Assembly: GCF_002531755.2 (NCBI RefSeq)
Contig: NZ_CP035002.1
Location: 248,001-312,000 of the forward strand
Direction of reading: 5' to 3'
Source: Rhizobium acidisoli
Lineage (GTDB): Bacteria > Pseudomonadota > Alphaproteobacteria > Rhizobiales > Rhizobiaceae
DNA length: 64,000 nt
Shown: in pieces, positions 8,277 through 18,100 of the stretch
Layout of the letters: every line of letters starts with the position of its first letter
Position numbering within the stretch: the stretch's first letter is position 1
Notes under the pieces: generated by a model
Seen by the model: only the letters and a program-made list of their open reading frames with translations
Database searches by the model: none
What the model was told of the DNA's origin: nothing
Position numbers and translations under genes: made by a program

Positions 8277-9551
8277 TCATTGCGCCACTGGAAGCCCGGT
8301 CGCCGAAGCGATCTGTTTGGCGGCATCGTCGAGGGCTGCCTTCGCGTCGGGATAACCGCCGGCGAAGAACTTCGTCTGTGTTGCCTTGAAGATGGCTTCG
8401 GCATCGCTCTGGAAAGCGGTGCCGCGGCTCGGCACGATCTTCGGCAGCGTCGCCAGGATATCGGCCCAGACCTTCTGGCCGCCCCAATAGGGCTGCGGTT
8501 CGCTGATAAAGGGGTCCTTCTCTGCCGAAAGCAGCGACGGCACCAGGCCGAATTCCTTCAGCATGGTGATCTGGCCCTCATTGGTGCCCAGCGCATAGTT
8601 GACGAATTTCCAGGCAGCTTCCTTGTTGGCCGAGGTCGCCGAAATGGCGAGCGACGAACCGCCGAGATTGGCCGCATGCGGGCCGTCGGCCGTCAGGCTC
8701 GGCATCCGGTAGACGCCCCACTTGCCCTTGAGATCGGGAGAAGTCGAACGCACGGTGCCCTCATACCAGCCGCCATACAGCTGGCTCGCAGCCTTGCCGG
8801 CGGTATTTGCCTGGATCTTTTCGTCCCAGTTTGCGGCCGTCAGCGTGCCGGCGTCCTTCATTTCCTTCACCTTTTGCAGCGAGGCGACGCAGGCCGGCTG
8901 GTTGATGGTGATATTCTGGCCGTCGGTCGAATAATAGCCGCAGCCCTGTTCGTTGGCGATCATGCGAAACCATTCGCTGTCGCCGTTGAAATCGGCCTGG
9001 GCCATGACGACGCCGGGATTGGCGGCGGAAATCTTCTTGCCGGCGGCGATGAAATCGTCCCAGGTGCTGATCGTGCTCGGATCGACACCGGCCTTTTCGT
9101 ACATGTCGCGGCGGTAAAAGACGGCGACAGGACCGGAATCCCACGGCATGGCGTAGGCGACATCGCCAACCTCAAGCTCGGTGCGCTTGAAGTCAGGGAA
9201 TTTCGCCTGGATCTCGGGCGTGTAGCCGAGCTCCTTCAGATTGGCAAAGCAATCCGGGAAACGGCTCCAGAAGATTTCAGCCTCGAAATTCTCGATGCTG
9301 ACAATATCCGGCAAGCCGTCGCCGCCGGCGGCGCAGGCAGCCAGCGTCTTGTCGAAGACCTGGCTGTTGCCGAGGTCTTCGACGGTGATCTTGATATCGG
9401 GGAACTGTTTGTTGAAGCCCGGAAGCGTGGACTTCAATGCCGACGCGGCGACATTCCAGCTCCAGATGGTCAGATTGGCCGACTCAGCGAATGCAGAGCC
9501 GGAAGCAAGCAGTGCGACAGCGGCGGTCGCAGCGAGAAGTTTGAAGCGCAT
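8277..9551 (-). CDS. Sugar ABC transporter substrate-binding protein
   Basis: This 424-residue periplasmic protein starts with a signal peptide (MRFKLLAATAAVALLASGSAFA, cleaved after about residue 22). It continues as an extracellular solute-binding protein of family 1, with the early pattern NLTIWSWNVAASALK. It is the first gene of the sugar operon, 86 bp from the divergent AraC regulator. It would capture a mono- or oligosaccharide in the periplasm. Conserved aromatic residues are present, but the exact ligand cannot be deduced from them. Confidence 0.93.
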   Translation of the reverse strand: MRFKLLAATAAVALLASGSAFAESANLTIWSWNVAASALKSTLPGFNKQFPDIKITVEDLGNSQVFDKTLAACAAGGDGLPDIVSIENFEAEIFWSRFPDCFANLKELGYTPEIQAKFPDFKRTELEVGDVAYAMPWDSGPVAVFYRRDMYEKAGVDPSTISTWDDFIAAGKKISAANPGVVMAQADFNGDSEWFRMIANEQGCGYYSTDGQNITINQPACVASLQKVKEMKDAGTLTAANWDEKIQANTAGKAASQLYGGWYEGTVRSTSPDLKGKWGVYRMPSLTADGPHAANLGGSSLAISATSANKEAAWKFVNYALGTNEGQITMLKEFGLVPSLLSAEKDPFISEPQPYWGGQKVWADILATLPKIVPSRGTAFQSDAEAIFKATQTKFFAGGYPDAKAALDDAAKQIASATGLPVAQ

Positions 9552-9637
9552 TGAAAATCCTCCCTTTTCAATTGCCGATCTTTCACGAACCCGGTTAAAC
9601 TAACTGTCAGGGAGCGGCTGTCTCCTAAAAAGGGAAT

Positions 9638-10555
9638 ATGGATTTGGCGGAAAGTAAGGTCGGTGTGCGTGCAATCTATCAGCCCGGAGCGAGCAGCATC
9701 GAGGGTTCGCCGACGGCGCTGCAGATGTTTCATGCCCATCCGCCCATCATGGCCATGCCGCACTGGCACGCGCAGGTCGAGGTCAACTACGTGATTCGCG
9801 GAAGCGTGCACTATCGCATGAGCGACCACGAATTCCGGCTGAACGCCGGCGAGATGTGCCTCTTCTGGGGCGGCCAGCCGCATCAGATGGACGAGTCCTC
9901 CGATGATTCGCTCTATGCCGGGGCGCACCTGCCGCTCGTCTATTTCTTCCGGCTGCGGCTGCCGATCAGCATTTCCAGCCGGCTGATGAAGGGCGAGACA
10001 CTGCTGACGTCGGCAACCGATGCGGCCGACATCGACAATTTCGCTCGCTGGTTCCGCTATGCCAACTCAGGCAATCCCGCCAAGGCGCAGCATGCCGTCG
10101 ACGAGTTGCTGCTGCGCATCGAACGTATCGCGCTGGAACCCTATTCAATGACGTCGCAGGCGGCCATCAATCTTGATGGCGATCATCCGCATTCGCATTC
10201 CTCGCGCAGTGTCGCGCGCATGTGCGATTTCATCGCCGCCAATTTCCTTCAGGACATCGATTCGGTCGATATCGCCCGCGCCGCCGATCTGCATCCAAAA
10301 TATGCGATGAACCTGTTCAAGCGATCGACGGGTATGACGCTCAGCAAATATGTGACGCTGCTGCGGCTGTCGCGCGCCCAGGCGATGCTGATGAGCGAAG
10401 GCGCCAATGTGCTGCAGGTGGCGATGGACAGCGGCTTCGGCTCGATCAGCGCCTTCAACAAATCCTTCCGCCACATCGCCGGCATGTCGCCATCGGACTT
10501 CCGCCGCGATATCCGGCTGGTAACGACGGTTCCCGCCGGCGCCTTCCGGAACTAG
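9638..10555 (+). CDS. AraC family transcriptional regulator of the sugar operon
   Basis: This 305-residue protein has an N-terminal cupin-like sensor with a His-containing strand (MPHWHAQVEVNYVIRG) and a C-terminal pair of helix-turn-helix motifs. The segment near residue 265 (LQVAMDSGFGSISAFNKSFR) is the second AraC recognition unit. The architecture resembles MelR-type regulators. It is transcribed divergently from the sugar importer operon over an 86 bp gap, the usual arrangement for a local activator. The effector is probably the imported sugar. Confidence 0.9.
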   Translation: MDLAESKVGVRAIYQPGASSIEGSPTALQMFHAHPPIMAMPHWHAQVEVNYVIRGSVHYRMSDHEFRLNAGEMCLFWGGQPHQMDESSDDSLYAGAHLPLVYFFRLRLPISISSRLMKGETLLTSATDAADIDNFARWFRYANSGNPAKAQHAVDELLLRIERIALEPYSMTSQAAINLDGDHPHSHSSRSVARMCDFIAANFLQDIDSVDIARAADLHPKYAMNLFKRSTGMTLSKYVTLLRLSRAQAMLMSEGANVLQVAMDSGFGSISAFNKSFRHIAGMSPSDFRRDIRLVTTVPAGAFRN

Positions 10556-10637
10556 CGCGTCACAATCTTTAAGCCTGGCTGCTCGCGCTTTCCTTTTTCT
10601 TCCGATCAAAAAAGATCAGCCTATGGCGACGGCAGAC

Positions 10638-10656
10638 TGCGCACATTTTTTGCGCA
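10638..10656. promoter_or_regulatory. Candidate enhancer palindrome upstream of the sigma-54 promoter
   Basis: TGCGCA is repeated in inverted form around 7 bases, about 90 bp upstream of the -24 element. A second palindrome, GTGCATGCAC, follows at about 10659. The distance suits an enhancer-binding protein such as NtrC, but the half-site spacing differs from the classical NtrC site. The assignment to NtrC is therefore only a guess. Confidence 0.3.
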
Positions 10657-10727
10657 AGTGCATGCACCATGCGATGTCGCCACGGGCGGCGCAATGGTAC
10701 CGCCAATGAAATCAATGATTTTTGAAC

Positions 10728-10743
10728 TGGCACGCCGCTTGCT
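10728..10743 (+). promoter_or_regulatory. Sigma-54 (RpoN) promoter of the guanidine operon
   Basis: TGGCACGCCGCTTGCT matches the -24/-12 consensus (TGGCAC, five bases, TTGC) in every conserved position and with exact spacing. It would start transcription near 10754, just before the first paired element of the riboswitch aptamer. In rhizobia RpoN serves nitrogen-assimilation genes together with NtrC, which fits an operon that releases ammonia from guanidine. Confidence 0.8.
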
Positions 10744-10754
10744 TCGATATTTGC

Positions 10755-10870
10755 CGAGTTGGTGGCTAGGGTTCCGGCGTCGCAAGGCGTGACTGGTCCG
10801 AGAGCTGCCACCGGCAGGGGAGACATCCTGCCGGGTGCACGGCGGGATAAAAACCCGGGAGACCTCGTAA
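10755..10870 (+). promoter_or_regulatory. Guanidine-I (ykkC) riboswitch aptamer
   Basis: The leader contains the hallmark conserved blocks of ykkC subtype 1 RNA in order: CTAGGGTTCCG (from 10767), ACTGGTCCGAGAGC (from 10792), then ACGGCGGGATAAAAACCCGG followed by GAGA. GGTGGC at 10761 pairs with GCCACC at 10807 to close the first stem, and GGCAGG/CCTGCC forms a second. This RNA class binds guanidinium and turns on guanidine carboxylase, transport and efflux genes. It lies between the sigma-54 promoter and the importer gene, so it should switch expression on when guanidine is present. Confidence 0.95.
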
Positions 10871-10873
10871 GCC

Positions 10874-10912
10874 AAGGGATTGGCGGCACGATGGTCATTG
10901 CCGATCCCTTTT
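10874..10912 (+). terminator. Riboswitch expression platform hairpin
   Basis: Directly after the aptamer, AAGGGATTGGC pairs with GCCGATCCCTT (11 bp with one G-U pair). The run of T after the stem has only four bases. It looks like an intrinsic terminator that the ligand-bound aptamer would prevent. The first gene's ribosome binding site (AAAGGGGAA) begins 9 bp later, so control of translation is the alternative. Confidence 0.65.
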
Positions 10913-10935
10913 GAAGAACGCAAAGGGGAATTTCA

Positions 10936-12009
10936 ATGCAGACTTTTTCGAAGCTTCTTTCCATCACCGCACTGACGGCATCCTTGGCGCTGGGCTTCGG
11001 CTCCATCGCGAAGGCCGAACAGAAGACCGATTTCAAGGTTGCCTGGTCGATCTATGTCGGTTGGATGCCGTGGGGTTATGCGGCCGATCACGGCATCGTC
11101 AAGAAATGGGCTGACAAATACGGCATCAAGATTGAGGTCACCCAGTTCAACGACTACGTCGAATCGATGAACCAGTATACGGCCGGTGCCTTCGATGCCG
11201 TGACGCTGACCAATATGGACGGACTGTCGATCCCGGCGGCCGGCGGCGTCGATACCACAGCCGTGATTGTCGGCGACTTCTCGAACGGCAATGATGCGGT
11301 CATCCTGAAAGACAAGGCGAACCTTGCCGACATCAAGGGCCAGAACGTCAATCTCGTCGAATTCTCCGTCTCGCACTATCTGCTGGCCCGCGCGCTCGAA
11401 AGCACCAAGATGACCGAGCGCGACGTCAAAGTGGTCAACACCTCCGATGCCGACATGGTCGCTGCCTACAAGACGGCTGACGTAACGGCGGTCGTCACCT
11501 GGAATCCGCTGGTATCGACCATCCTCGAAGATCCCACGGCCAAGAAGGTCTTCGACAGTTCGCAGGTGCCGGGCGAAATCATCGACCTGACGGTCGCCAA
11601 CACCGGCGTGCTGAAGGACAACCCGAATTTCGGCAAGGCGCTTGCCGGCATCTGGTATGAGACGGCAGCGCTGCTGACCGCCGACAGCGCCGACGGCAAG
11701 GCTGCGCGCGAGGCGATGGGCCAGGCATCGGGCACCGATCTCAAGGGCTTCGAAGCCCAGCTTGCCGCCACCAAGCTGTTTGCCAAGCCGGCCGATGCGG
11801 TTGCTTTTACTGCGTCGGGCAGCCTGCCGAAGACGATGGATCTCGTCCGCACCTTCCTGTTCGAAAAGGGTCTGCTCGGCAGCGGCGCGCCGTCCGCTGA
11901 TGTGATCGGCATCGAAATGCCGGATGGCAAGGTTCTCGGCGACAGCGGCAACGTCAAGCTGCGCTTTACCGAGACCTACATGAAGGCGGCCGCCGACGCT
12001 TCGCTCTGA
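10936..12009 (+). CDS. Guanidine ABC transporter substrate-binding protein (NitT/TauT type)
   Basis: This 357-residue periplasmic binding protein has a signal peptide ending near GSIAKA (about residue 27). The mature start, FKVAWSIYVGWMPWGYA, is characteristic of the binding proteins long annotated as urea-associated and now linked to guanidine carboxylase operons. A strong AAAGGGGAA ribosome binding site precedes the ATG. It is the first gene after the guanidine-I riboswitch, so guanidine is the likely ligand. Family sequence alone would allow other small nitrogen compounds; the riboswitch makes guanidine the better call. Confidence 0.9.
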   Translation: MQTFSKLLSITALTASLALGFGSIAKAEQKTDFKVAWSIYVGWMPWGYAADHGIVKKWADKYGIKIEVTQFNDYVESMNQYTAGAFDAVTLTNMDGLSIPAAGGVDTTAVIVGDFSNGNDAVILKDKANLADIKGQNVNLVEFSVSHYLLARALESTKMTERDVKVVNTSDADMVAAYKTADVTAVVTWNPLVSTILEDPTAKKVFDSSQVPGEIIDLTVANTGVLKDNPNFGKALAGIWYETAALLTADSADGKAAREAMGQASGTDLKGFEAQLAATKLFAKPADAVAFTASGSLPKTMDLVRTFLFEKGLLGSGAPSADVIGIEMPDGKVLGDSGNVKLRFTETYMKAAADASL

Positions 12010-12072
12010 GCAACCTTCGAACAGCGGCATGGCTTGCCCACGCCGCCATCCTTCATCAGCGGAGCTTCTCTC

Positions 12073-12891
12073 ATGCGTTGGATCAACACGAGGCCGAGCC
12101 GGGGTGCGCAGCTTGCCTTGACGCTGCTGCCTTTTGTGCTGCTGATCGTCGCCTATGTTTTCGGCTCGGCGGCGCGACTGGCGGAAAACGCCAATGACAA
12201 GCTGCTGCCGGGCTTCGCAGATTTCGCCGATGCGATCAATCGCCTGGTCTTCATCGCCGATCCGCGCACCGGCGAATACCTGCTGTGGTCTGATACGGTG
12301 GCGAGCCTGGTGCGGCTGTTTGCCGGCCTCGGCATCTCCACCGTCACTGCCCTCGTCATCGGCATGCTGATCGGAATGCTGCCCTATCTCAGGTCGCTGC
12401 TCTCCCCTTTCGTCGCCGTCATCTCGATGGTGCCGCCGCTGGCGCTGTTGCCGATTCTCTTCATCGCCATGGGGCTTGGAGAAGCCTCCAAGATCGCGCT
12501 CATCGCCATCGGCATTGCGCCCACGATGATCCGCGACCTGGCGCTGAAGGCTCTGGAACTGCCGCGCGAACAGATCGTCAAGGCTGAAACGCTTGGCGGC
12601 TCTTCCTGGCAGATCGGCCTTCGCGTCGTGCTGCCGCAGATCCTGCCGCGGCTGATCACCTGTCTCCGGCTTCAGCTCGGCCCTGCCTGGCTGTTCCTGA
12701 TTGCGGCGGAGGCGATCTCGTCGGATTCCGGCCTCGGTTACCGCATCTTCCTTGTGCGCCGCTACCTCTCCATGGACGTGATCTTTCCCTATGTCGTCTG
12801 GATCACCCTGCTCGCCGTGGTCATGAATTACATCCTCGATCGCATCCGCATCGCTCTCTTCCCCTGGTCGGAACTGGAGAAGCAGGCATGA
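12073..12891 (+). CDS. Guanidine ABC transporter permease (NitT/TauT type)
   Basis: This 272-residue membrane protein has a hydrophobic first helix (ALTLLPFVLLIVAYVFG) and about six membrane segments. The cytoplasmic EAA-type loop is LPREQIVKAETLGGSSWQIG. The ATG at 12073 has GGAG eight bases upstream and is preferred over an upstream in-frame TTG. It overlaps the ATPase gene by 4 bp. As in other NitT/TauT importers, one permease gene probably supplies both halves of the channel. Confidence 0.9.
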   Translation: MRWINTRPSRGAQLALTLLPFVLLIVAYVFGSAARLAENANDKLLPGFADFADAINRLVFIADPRTGEYLLWSDTVASLVRLFAGLGISTVTALVIGMLIGMLPYLRSLLSPFVAVISMVPPLALLPILFIAMGLGEASKIALIAIGIAPTMIRDLALKALELPREQIVKAETLGGSSWQIGLRVVLPQILPRLITCLRLQLGPAWLFLIAAEAISSDSGLGYRIFLVRRYLSMDVIFPYVVWITLLAVVMNYILDRIRIALFPWSELEKQA

Positions 12892-13718
12892 GCGAGCTGG
12901 TGATCGAAAGAGTCTGGAAGGAATATGGCGACCAGATCGTGCTTGAGAACGTGTCGCTGACCGTCGCCTCGCGCGCCTTCATCGCTCTTGTCGGCCCGTC
13001 CGGCTGCGGCAAGACGACATTCCTGCGCATGCTGCTCGGTCAGGAACGACCGACGCGGGGTGCCATCCGGCTGGATGGCGAAGCGCTGCCGCTTGAGCCG
13101 GGGCCGGATCGCGGCGTCGTTTTCCAGCGCTACTCGGTCTTCCCGCATCTGACCGTGCTCGGCAATGTGTTGCTCGGCCGCGAATTTTCCGCGGCGCGCT
13201 ACAAGGCAAAGCTTTTCGGCGCTGCCCGCCGCAGCGCCGTCGACGAGGCACGGCGGCTGATCGGCGAAGTCGGTCTTGCCGGCGCCGAGGACAAATATCC
13301 GGCGCAGCTTTCCGGCGGCATGCAGCAGCGCCTGGCCCTGGCGCAGGCGCTGATCATGAAGCCGAAAGTGCTGTTGCTCGACGAGCCCTTCGGCGCGCTC
13401 GACCCCGGCATCCGCGCCGAAATCCATACCTTGATGAAACGGCTCTGGCACGAAACGCAGATGACCGTCGTCATGGTGACGCACGATATGCGCGAGGCCT
13501 TCACGCTGGCGACGCGCGTCGTCGCCTTCGAGCGCCGGCGTGACCGCCCGGAGGAGAAGGAGCGTTACGGCGCGACCATCACCAAGGACATTTCCATCTG
13601 GCCGCCCCGGCTTGCCGGCGGGCCTTCCATCTTCAGCCCCGACCGGGACGGCCCGGTCATTTCTCTGGGCCATCGCCGGGACGACCCGGCTTCCAGTCCG
13701 TCAGGAGAAAAACCATGA
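12888..13718 (+). CDS. Guanidine ABC transporter ATP-binding protein
   Basis: This 276-residue ATPase has Walker A GPSGCGKTT (about residues 35-43), Q-loop VVFQRYSVFPHLTV, signature LSGGMQQRLALAQA, Walker B VLLLDEPFGALD and switch VTHDMREA. The C-terminal tail after the ATPase fold contains YGATITKDISIWPPRL, which I associate with the carboxylase-linked members of this family. Both ends overlap the neighbouring genes by 4 bp, so the importer and deiminase genes form one tightly coupled unit. Confidence 0.93.
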   Translation: MSELVIERVWKEYGDQIVLENVSLTVASRAFIALVGPSGCGKTTFLRMLLGQERPTRGAIRLDGEALPLEPGPDRGVVFQRYSVFPHLTVLGNVLLGREFSAARYKAKLFGAARRSAVDEARRLIGEVGLAGAEDKYPAQLSGGMQQRLALAQALIMKPKVLLLDEPFGALDPGIRAEIHTLMKRLWHETQMTVVMVTHDMREAFTLATRVVAFERRRDRPEEKERYGATITKDISIWPPRLAGGPSIFSPDRDGPVISLGHRRDDPASSPSGEKP

Positions 13719-14533
13719 TGCATGTCAGACGTTCGCCCGAAGAAATATCAGCCAACCGGCAGCGTTACGAGGAACATCAGAAGAAGGGGCTGGAATTCGC
13801 GCCGAAGGCTCTGCCGGCGCCGAGCCCCCTGCCCGCTCCCGCCATCGATGCGGCTGCGATCATCCACCAGGAAACCATCCCAGGCGGCTGGTACTGGTCG
13901 ACCGCGCTGAAGCGCGGCGAAGCGCTTCGCATCGACCAAGGCGACGGCGGATCGACCGTGGCGCTCGTCGCCTGGAACGCCGCTGACACGAGTGAGCGGC
14001 TCAATCTCGTCGACACGGTCAAGGTGCAGTGGACGACCGCCCTCGGCAAAGGCCGCGTCATCTTCTCGGATATGGGACGCGTGATGTTTTCGCTGATCGA
14101 AGACAGTTCCGGTGCCCATGACTGCCTGATGGGCGGCTCGACGGCGGCCTCGAACGCCGCAAAACATCCCGGCGCCAAGACCCGCAACACCCGCGACAAT
14201 CTCGTGCTCGTCGCCGGCAAGCTCGGTCTCACCAGACGCGACATCCCGGCGATTCTCAACCTTTTCGCTCCCGTCCGCGTCGACGATGAGGGTGGCTTCC
14301 ACTGGCGCGGCAAGCTTTCCAACAGCGGCGATTATGCCGAACTGCGCGCCGAAATGGACATGATCGTCGGCCTTTCGAATTGCCCGCATCCGCTCGATCC
14401 AGATCCGGTCTATGCGCCGAAGCCGGTGATCGTGACGCGCTTTCGTGCCGCGCCCGCCGTCGACGACCTCGCGCGTACGGCGACCGCCGAAGCCGTTCGC
14501 GGCTTCGAGAACAACGCCGCGATGCTGGCCTGA
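13715..14533 (+). CDS. Carboxyguanidine deiminase subunit (urea carboxylase-associated protein family)
   Basis: This 272-residue protein belongs to the DUF1989 group, formerly called urea carboxylase-associated proteins. Conserved stretches include RVMFSLIEDSSGAHDCLMGG and NLFAPVRVDDEG. The two family members in such operons form a heteromeric carboxyguanidine deiminase (CgdA/CgdB). It hydrolyses the guanidine carboxylase product to allophanate and ammonia. I cannot say with confidence which subunit letter applies. The gene overlaps the ATPase gene by 4 bp, and its partner follows after 12 bp. Confidence 0.88.
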   Translation: MMHVRRSPEEISANRQRYEEHQKKGLEFAPKALPAPSPLPAPAIDAAAIIHQETIPGGWYWSTALKRGEALRIDQGDGGSTVALVAWNAADTSERLNLVDTVKVQWTTALGKGRVIFSDMGRVMFSLIEDSSGAHDCLMGGSTAASNAAKHPGAKTRNTRDNLVLVAGKLGLTRRDIPAILNLFAPVRVDDEGGFHWRGKLSNSGDYAELRAEMDMIVGLSNCPHPLDPDPVYAPKPVIVTRFRAAPAVDDLARTATAEAVRGFENNAAMLA

Positions 14534-14545
14534 GGAGGAATGACG

Positions 14546-15196
14546 ATGACCGATTTCATCAAGACCTCAGCTTCACGCAGCCTCGAAAATGCGGTGCAGG
14601 ATCATTTCATCCCGGCCGAAGCGCCGTGGTCCGGCATCGTGCGCAAGGGTCAGACGATCCGCATCGAAGACAGCCACGGCCAGCAGGCGATCGACACGCT
14701 GTTTTATCGCGCCGATGATTTTGGCGAGCGCTATTCCAACCAGGACACGATGCGGGCGCAGGGCGGCGCCTATATCGGCGCCGGCACGAAGATCGTCTCG
14801 AACGAGGGCAACGTCATGCTTGTCATGACGGCCGACAGCTGCGGCCGCCATGATACCTCCGCCGGCGCCTGCTCCTGCGAAAGCAACGCCGTGCGCTTCG
14901 GCCACGGCACGAAATACCTGCATGCCTGCCGCGACAATTTCGTGCTCGAGGTGACCCGGCACGGCATGAGCAAGCGCGACATCGTGCCGAACATCAATTT
15001 CTTCATGAATGTCCCGATCAAGCCGAACGGCGAGATGACCATCGTCGACGGCATTTCCGCGCCCGGCGACTATGTCGAACTGGTGGCTGAAATGGACGTG
15101 CTCTGCGTCATCTCCAACTGCCCGCAGGTCAACAATCCCTGTAACGGCTTCGATCCGACACCGATCCGGGTGCTGATCTGGGACGGCGAGGACTGA
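14546..15196 (+). CDS. Carboxyguanidine deiminase second subunit (urea carboxylase-associated protein family)
   Basis: This 216-residue paralogue of the preceding gene shares the pattern NVMLVMTADSCGRHDTSAG and a matching NFFMNVPIKPNGEM block. It has a Cys-rich segment (CSCESNAV) that the longer partner lacks, possibly a metal or active site. The ATG at 14546 is preferred over 14540 because the strong GAGGAGG site then lies seven bases upstream. It would work with the 272-residue subunit, and it ends 3 bp before the carboxylase start. Confidence 0.88.
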   Translation: MTDFIKTSASRSLENAVQDHFIPAEAPWSGIVRKGQTIRIEDSHGQQAIDTLFYRADDFGERYSNQDTMRAQGGAYIGAGTKIVSNEGNVMLVMTADSCGRHDTSAGACSCESNAVRFGHGTKYLHACRDNFVLEVTRHGMSKRDIVPNINFFMNVPIKPNGEMTIVDGISAPGDYVELVAEMDVLCVISNCPQVNNPCNGFDPTPIRVLIWDGED

Positions 15197-15199
15197 TCG

Positions 15200-18100
15200 A
15201 TGTTCGCCAAGGTTCTCATCGCCAATCGCGGCGAAATCGCCGTCCGGGTGATCCGGATATTGAGGAGGATGGGCATCGCCTCGGTTGCCGTCTATTCCGA
15301 TGCCGATCGCTTCTCGAAGCCGGTGCTGCTCGCCGATGAAGCCGTGCGTCTCGGCCCGGCGCCTGCTGGAGAAAGCTATCTCAACGTCGATGCCGTCATC
15401 GCCGCCTGCAAGGCGACGGGCGCCGAGGCCGTACATCCCGGTTATGGCTTCCTCTCGGAAAATATCGGCTTTGCCGAGCGGCTCGCCGCCGAAGGTATCG
15501 CCTTCATCGGCCCGCGGCCGGAGCATCTGTCGGCTTTCGGCCTGAAGCACACAGCGCGTGAATTGGCGAAAGCGAGCGGCGTGCCGCTGCTGCCGGGCAC
15601 TGATCTGCTGCGAAGTGTCGAAGAGGCGCTCCTGGCCGCCGAGACCGTCGGTTATCCCGTCATGCTGAAAAGCACGGCGGGCGGCGGCGGTATCGGCATG
15701 CAGCTCTGCGCCGATGCGGCCGGTCTCAAGGCCTCTTTCGAAAGCGTGCAGCGGACGGCGCGTGCCAGCTTCGGCGATGCGCGTGTCTACATCGAGCGTT
15801 TCGTTGCCGAAGCACGCCATGTCGAGGTGCAGATCTTCGGTGACGGCAAGGGCGCAGTGATCGCGCTAGGAGAGCGCGACTGCTCGCTGCAGAGGCGAAA
15901 CCAGAAGGTCGTCGAGGAAACGCCTGCCCCCGGCCTGTCGGCGGAAACACGGGCGCGGCTGCACAAGGCGGCGGTCGATTTGGGAGCTTCGGTCTCCTAT
16001 GAATCGGCCGGCACCGTCGAATTCATCTATGATCCCCAGCGCGGGGAATTCTATTTCCTCGAAGTCAATACCCGACTTCAGGTCGAGCATCCCGTCACCG
16101 AAGCTGTCTTCGGCATCGATCTCGTCGAGTGGATGATCCGGCAGGCGGCGGGCGAGGACGTGCTCTCGGGCGCCGGGGCCTTGGTGCAGAAGGGTGCGGC
16201 AATCGAAATGCGCATTTATGCCGAGATGCCGCATGCCGATTTCCGCCCGAGCGCGGGCCTACTCACCGAGGTCGTCTTTCCCGACGATGCCCGCGTCGAC
16301 GGCTGGATCGAGACGGGAACCGAGGTGACGCCCTTCTACGATCCGATGCTTGCCAAGCTGATCGTGGCGGCGGAGGATCGGCCGGCGGCGATCGAGAAGC
16401 TGAAGGCAGCGCTTGCCGCCACAGCGATATCCGGCATCGAAACCAATCTCGATTATCTCAGGGCGATCGCCGCCTCCGAACTGCTCGCCGGCGGCAAGGT
16501 TGCGACGACGGCGCTGCGCGACTTCGCCTTCGTTCCCGATATCGTCGAGGTTATCGCACCCGGCGCACAGTCGAGCATTCAGGAGCTGCCGGGCCGGCTC
16601 GGCCTGTGGCATGTCGGCGTGCCGCCGAGCGGGCCGATGGACGAGCGCTCCTTCCGCCATGCCAATCGGCTGGTCGGCAATGGCGATCAGACGGCTGCGC
16701 TGGAACTGACGGTTTCCGGTCCGACGCTGCGATTTTATGCCGACCAGACGATCGCCCTTGCCGGGGCGCGGATGGCGATGACATGCGATGGGGTCAGGCT
16801 TCCCCACGACGAACCGTTCCTGATCCGGGGCGGTCAGGTGCTGTCGGTCGGTACGATCGAAGGACCGGGGCAGCGCGCCTATCTTGCCGTTGCCGGCGGC
16901 TTTGCCGCGCCTGTCGTGCTCGGCTCGCGGGCGACTTTCGGCCTTGGCCAATTCGGCGGCAACGCCACCGGTACGCTGAAGCCGGGGCATGTGCTGCATT
17001 TCGCCCGGCAGGCGCCGGTGGAACCGGCCAAGCCTGCAGCGGAGCCGGCTGCCTTGTCCCGAGAATGGGATGTCGGCGTCGTCTACGGTCCGCATGGCGC
17101 ACCGGATTTCTTTCAGAATAGCGATATCGAGACGCTGTTCTCCGCAGCTTACGAAGTGCATTTCAACAGCGCCCGCACCGGGGTGCGCCTCATCGGCCCC
17201 GCCCCGCTTTGGGCGCGACGCGACGGTGGCGAGGCGGGGCTTCATCCGTCCAACCTGCATGACAATGCCTATGCGATCGGCGCGATCGATTTCACCGGCG
17301 ATATGCCGATCATTCTCGGGCCAGACGGTCCGAGCCTTGGCGGGTTCGTCTGCCCGGCGGTGATCGCGCGTGACGAACAGTGGAAGATGGGGCAGTTCAA
17401 GCCCGGCGACCGTATCCGCTTTCATGCCGTGGCCCGGCCGGAAGACCCGATCGCCGGCCCGGCGGTGCGACGGATCGCGGAAGACACGGGTTCGCCGATC
17501 GTCGGCGTCAGCGAGGACGGCCCGGTTTCGGTCGTCTATCGCCGCCAGGGCGACGACAATCTGCTCGTCGAATATGGGCCGATGACGCTCGACATCGCGC
17601 TTCGGCTGCGGGTTCATCTGCTGATGCAGGCCGTCGCCGAGGCCCGCCTGCCCGGTATCGTCGACCTCACGCCCGGCATCCGTTCGCTGCAGATCCATTA
17701 TGACGGCACGCAGCTGACGCGCCGGCGCCTGCTCGGGCTGCTCGCGGAGATCGAGACGACGCTCCCGGCGGCGCAGGATGTCAAGGTACCGAGCCGCATC
17801 GTGCATCTGCCGCTGTCGTGGAACGACCCAGATGCGGAACTTGCCATGCGCAAGTATCAGGAGCTTGTCCGCCCGAATGCGCCCTGGTGTCCTGATAATA
17901 TCGAGTTCATCCGCCGCATCAACGGTCTTCCCGACGAACAGGCCGTCCGCGATATCGTCTTCGATGCGAGCTATTTCGTTCTCGGTCTCGGCGATGTCTA
18001 TCTCGGCGCTCCGGTTGCGACCCCGATCGACCCGCGCCATCGTCTCGTCACGACCAAATACAATCCCGCCCGCACCTGGACGCCGGAAAACGCGGTCGGC

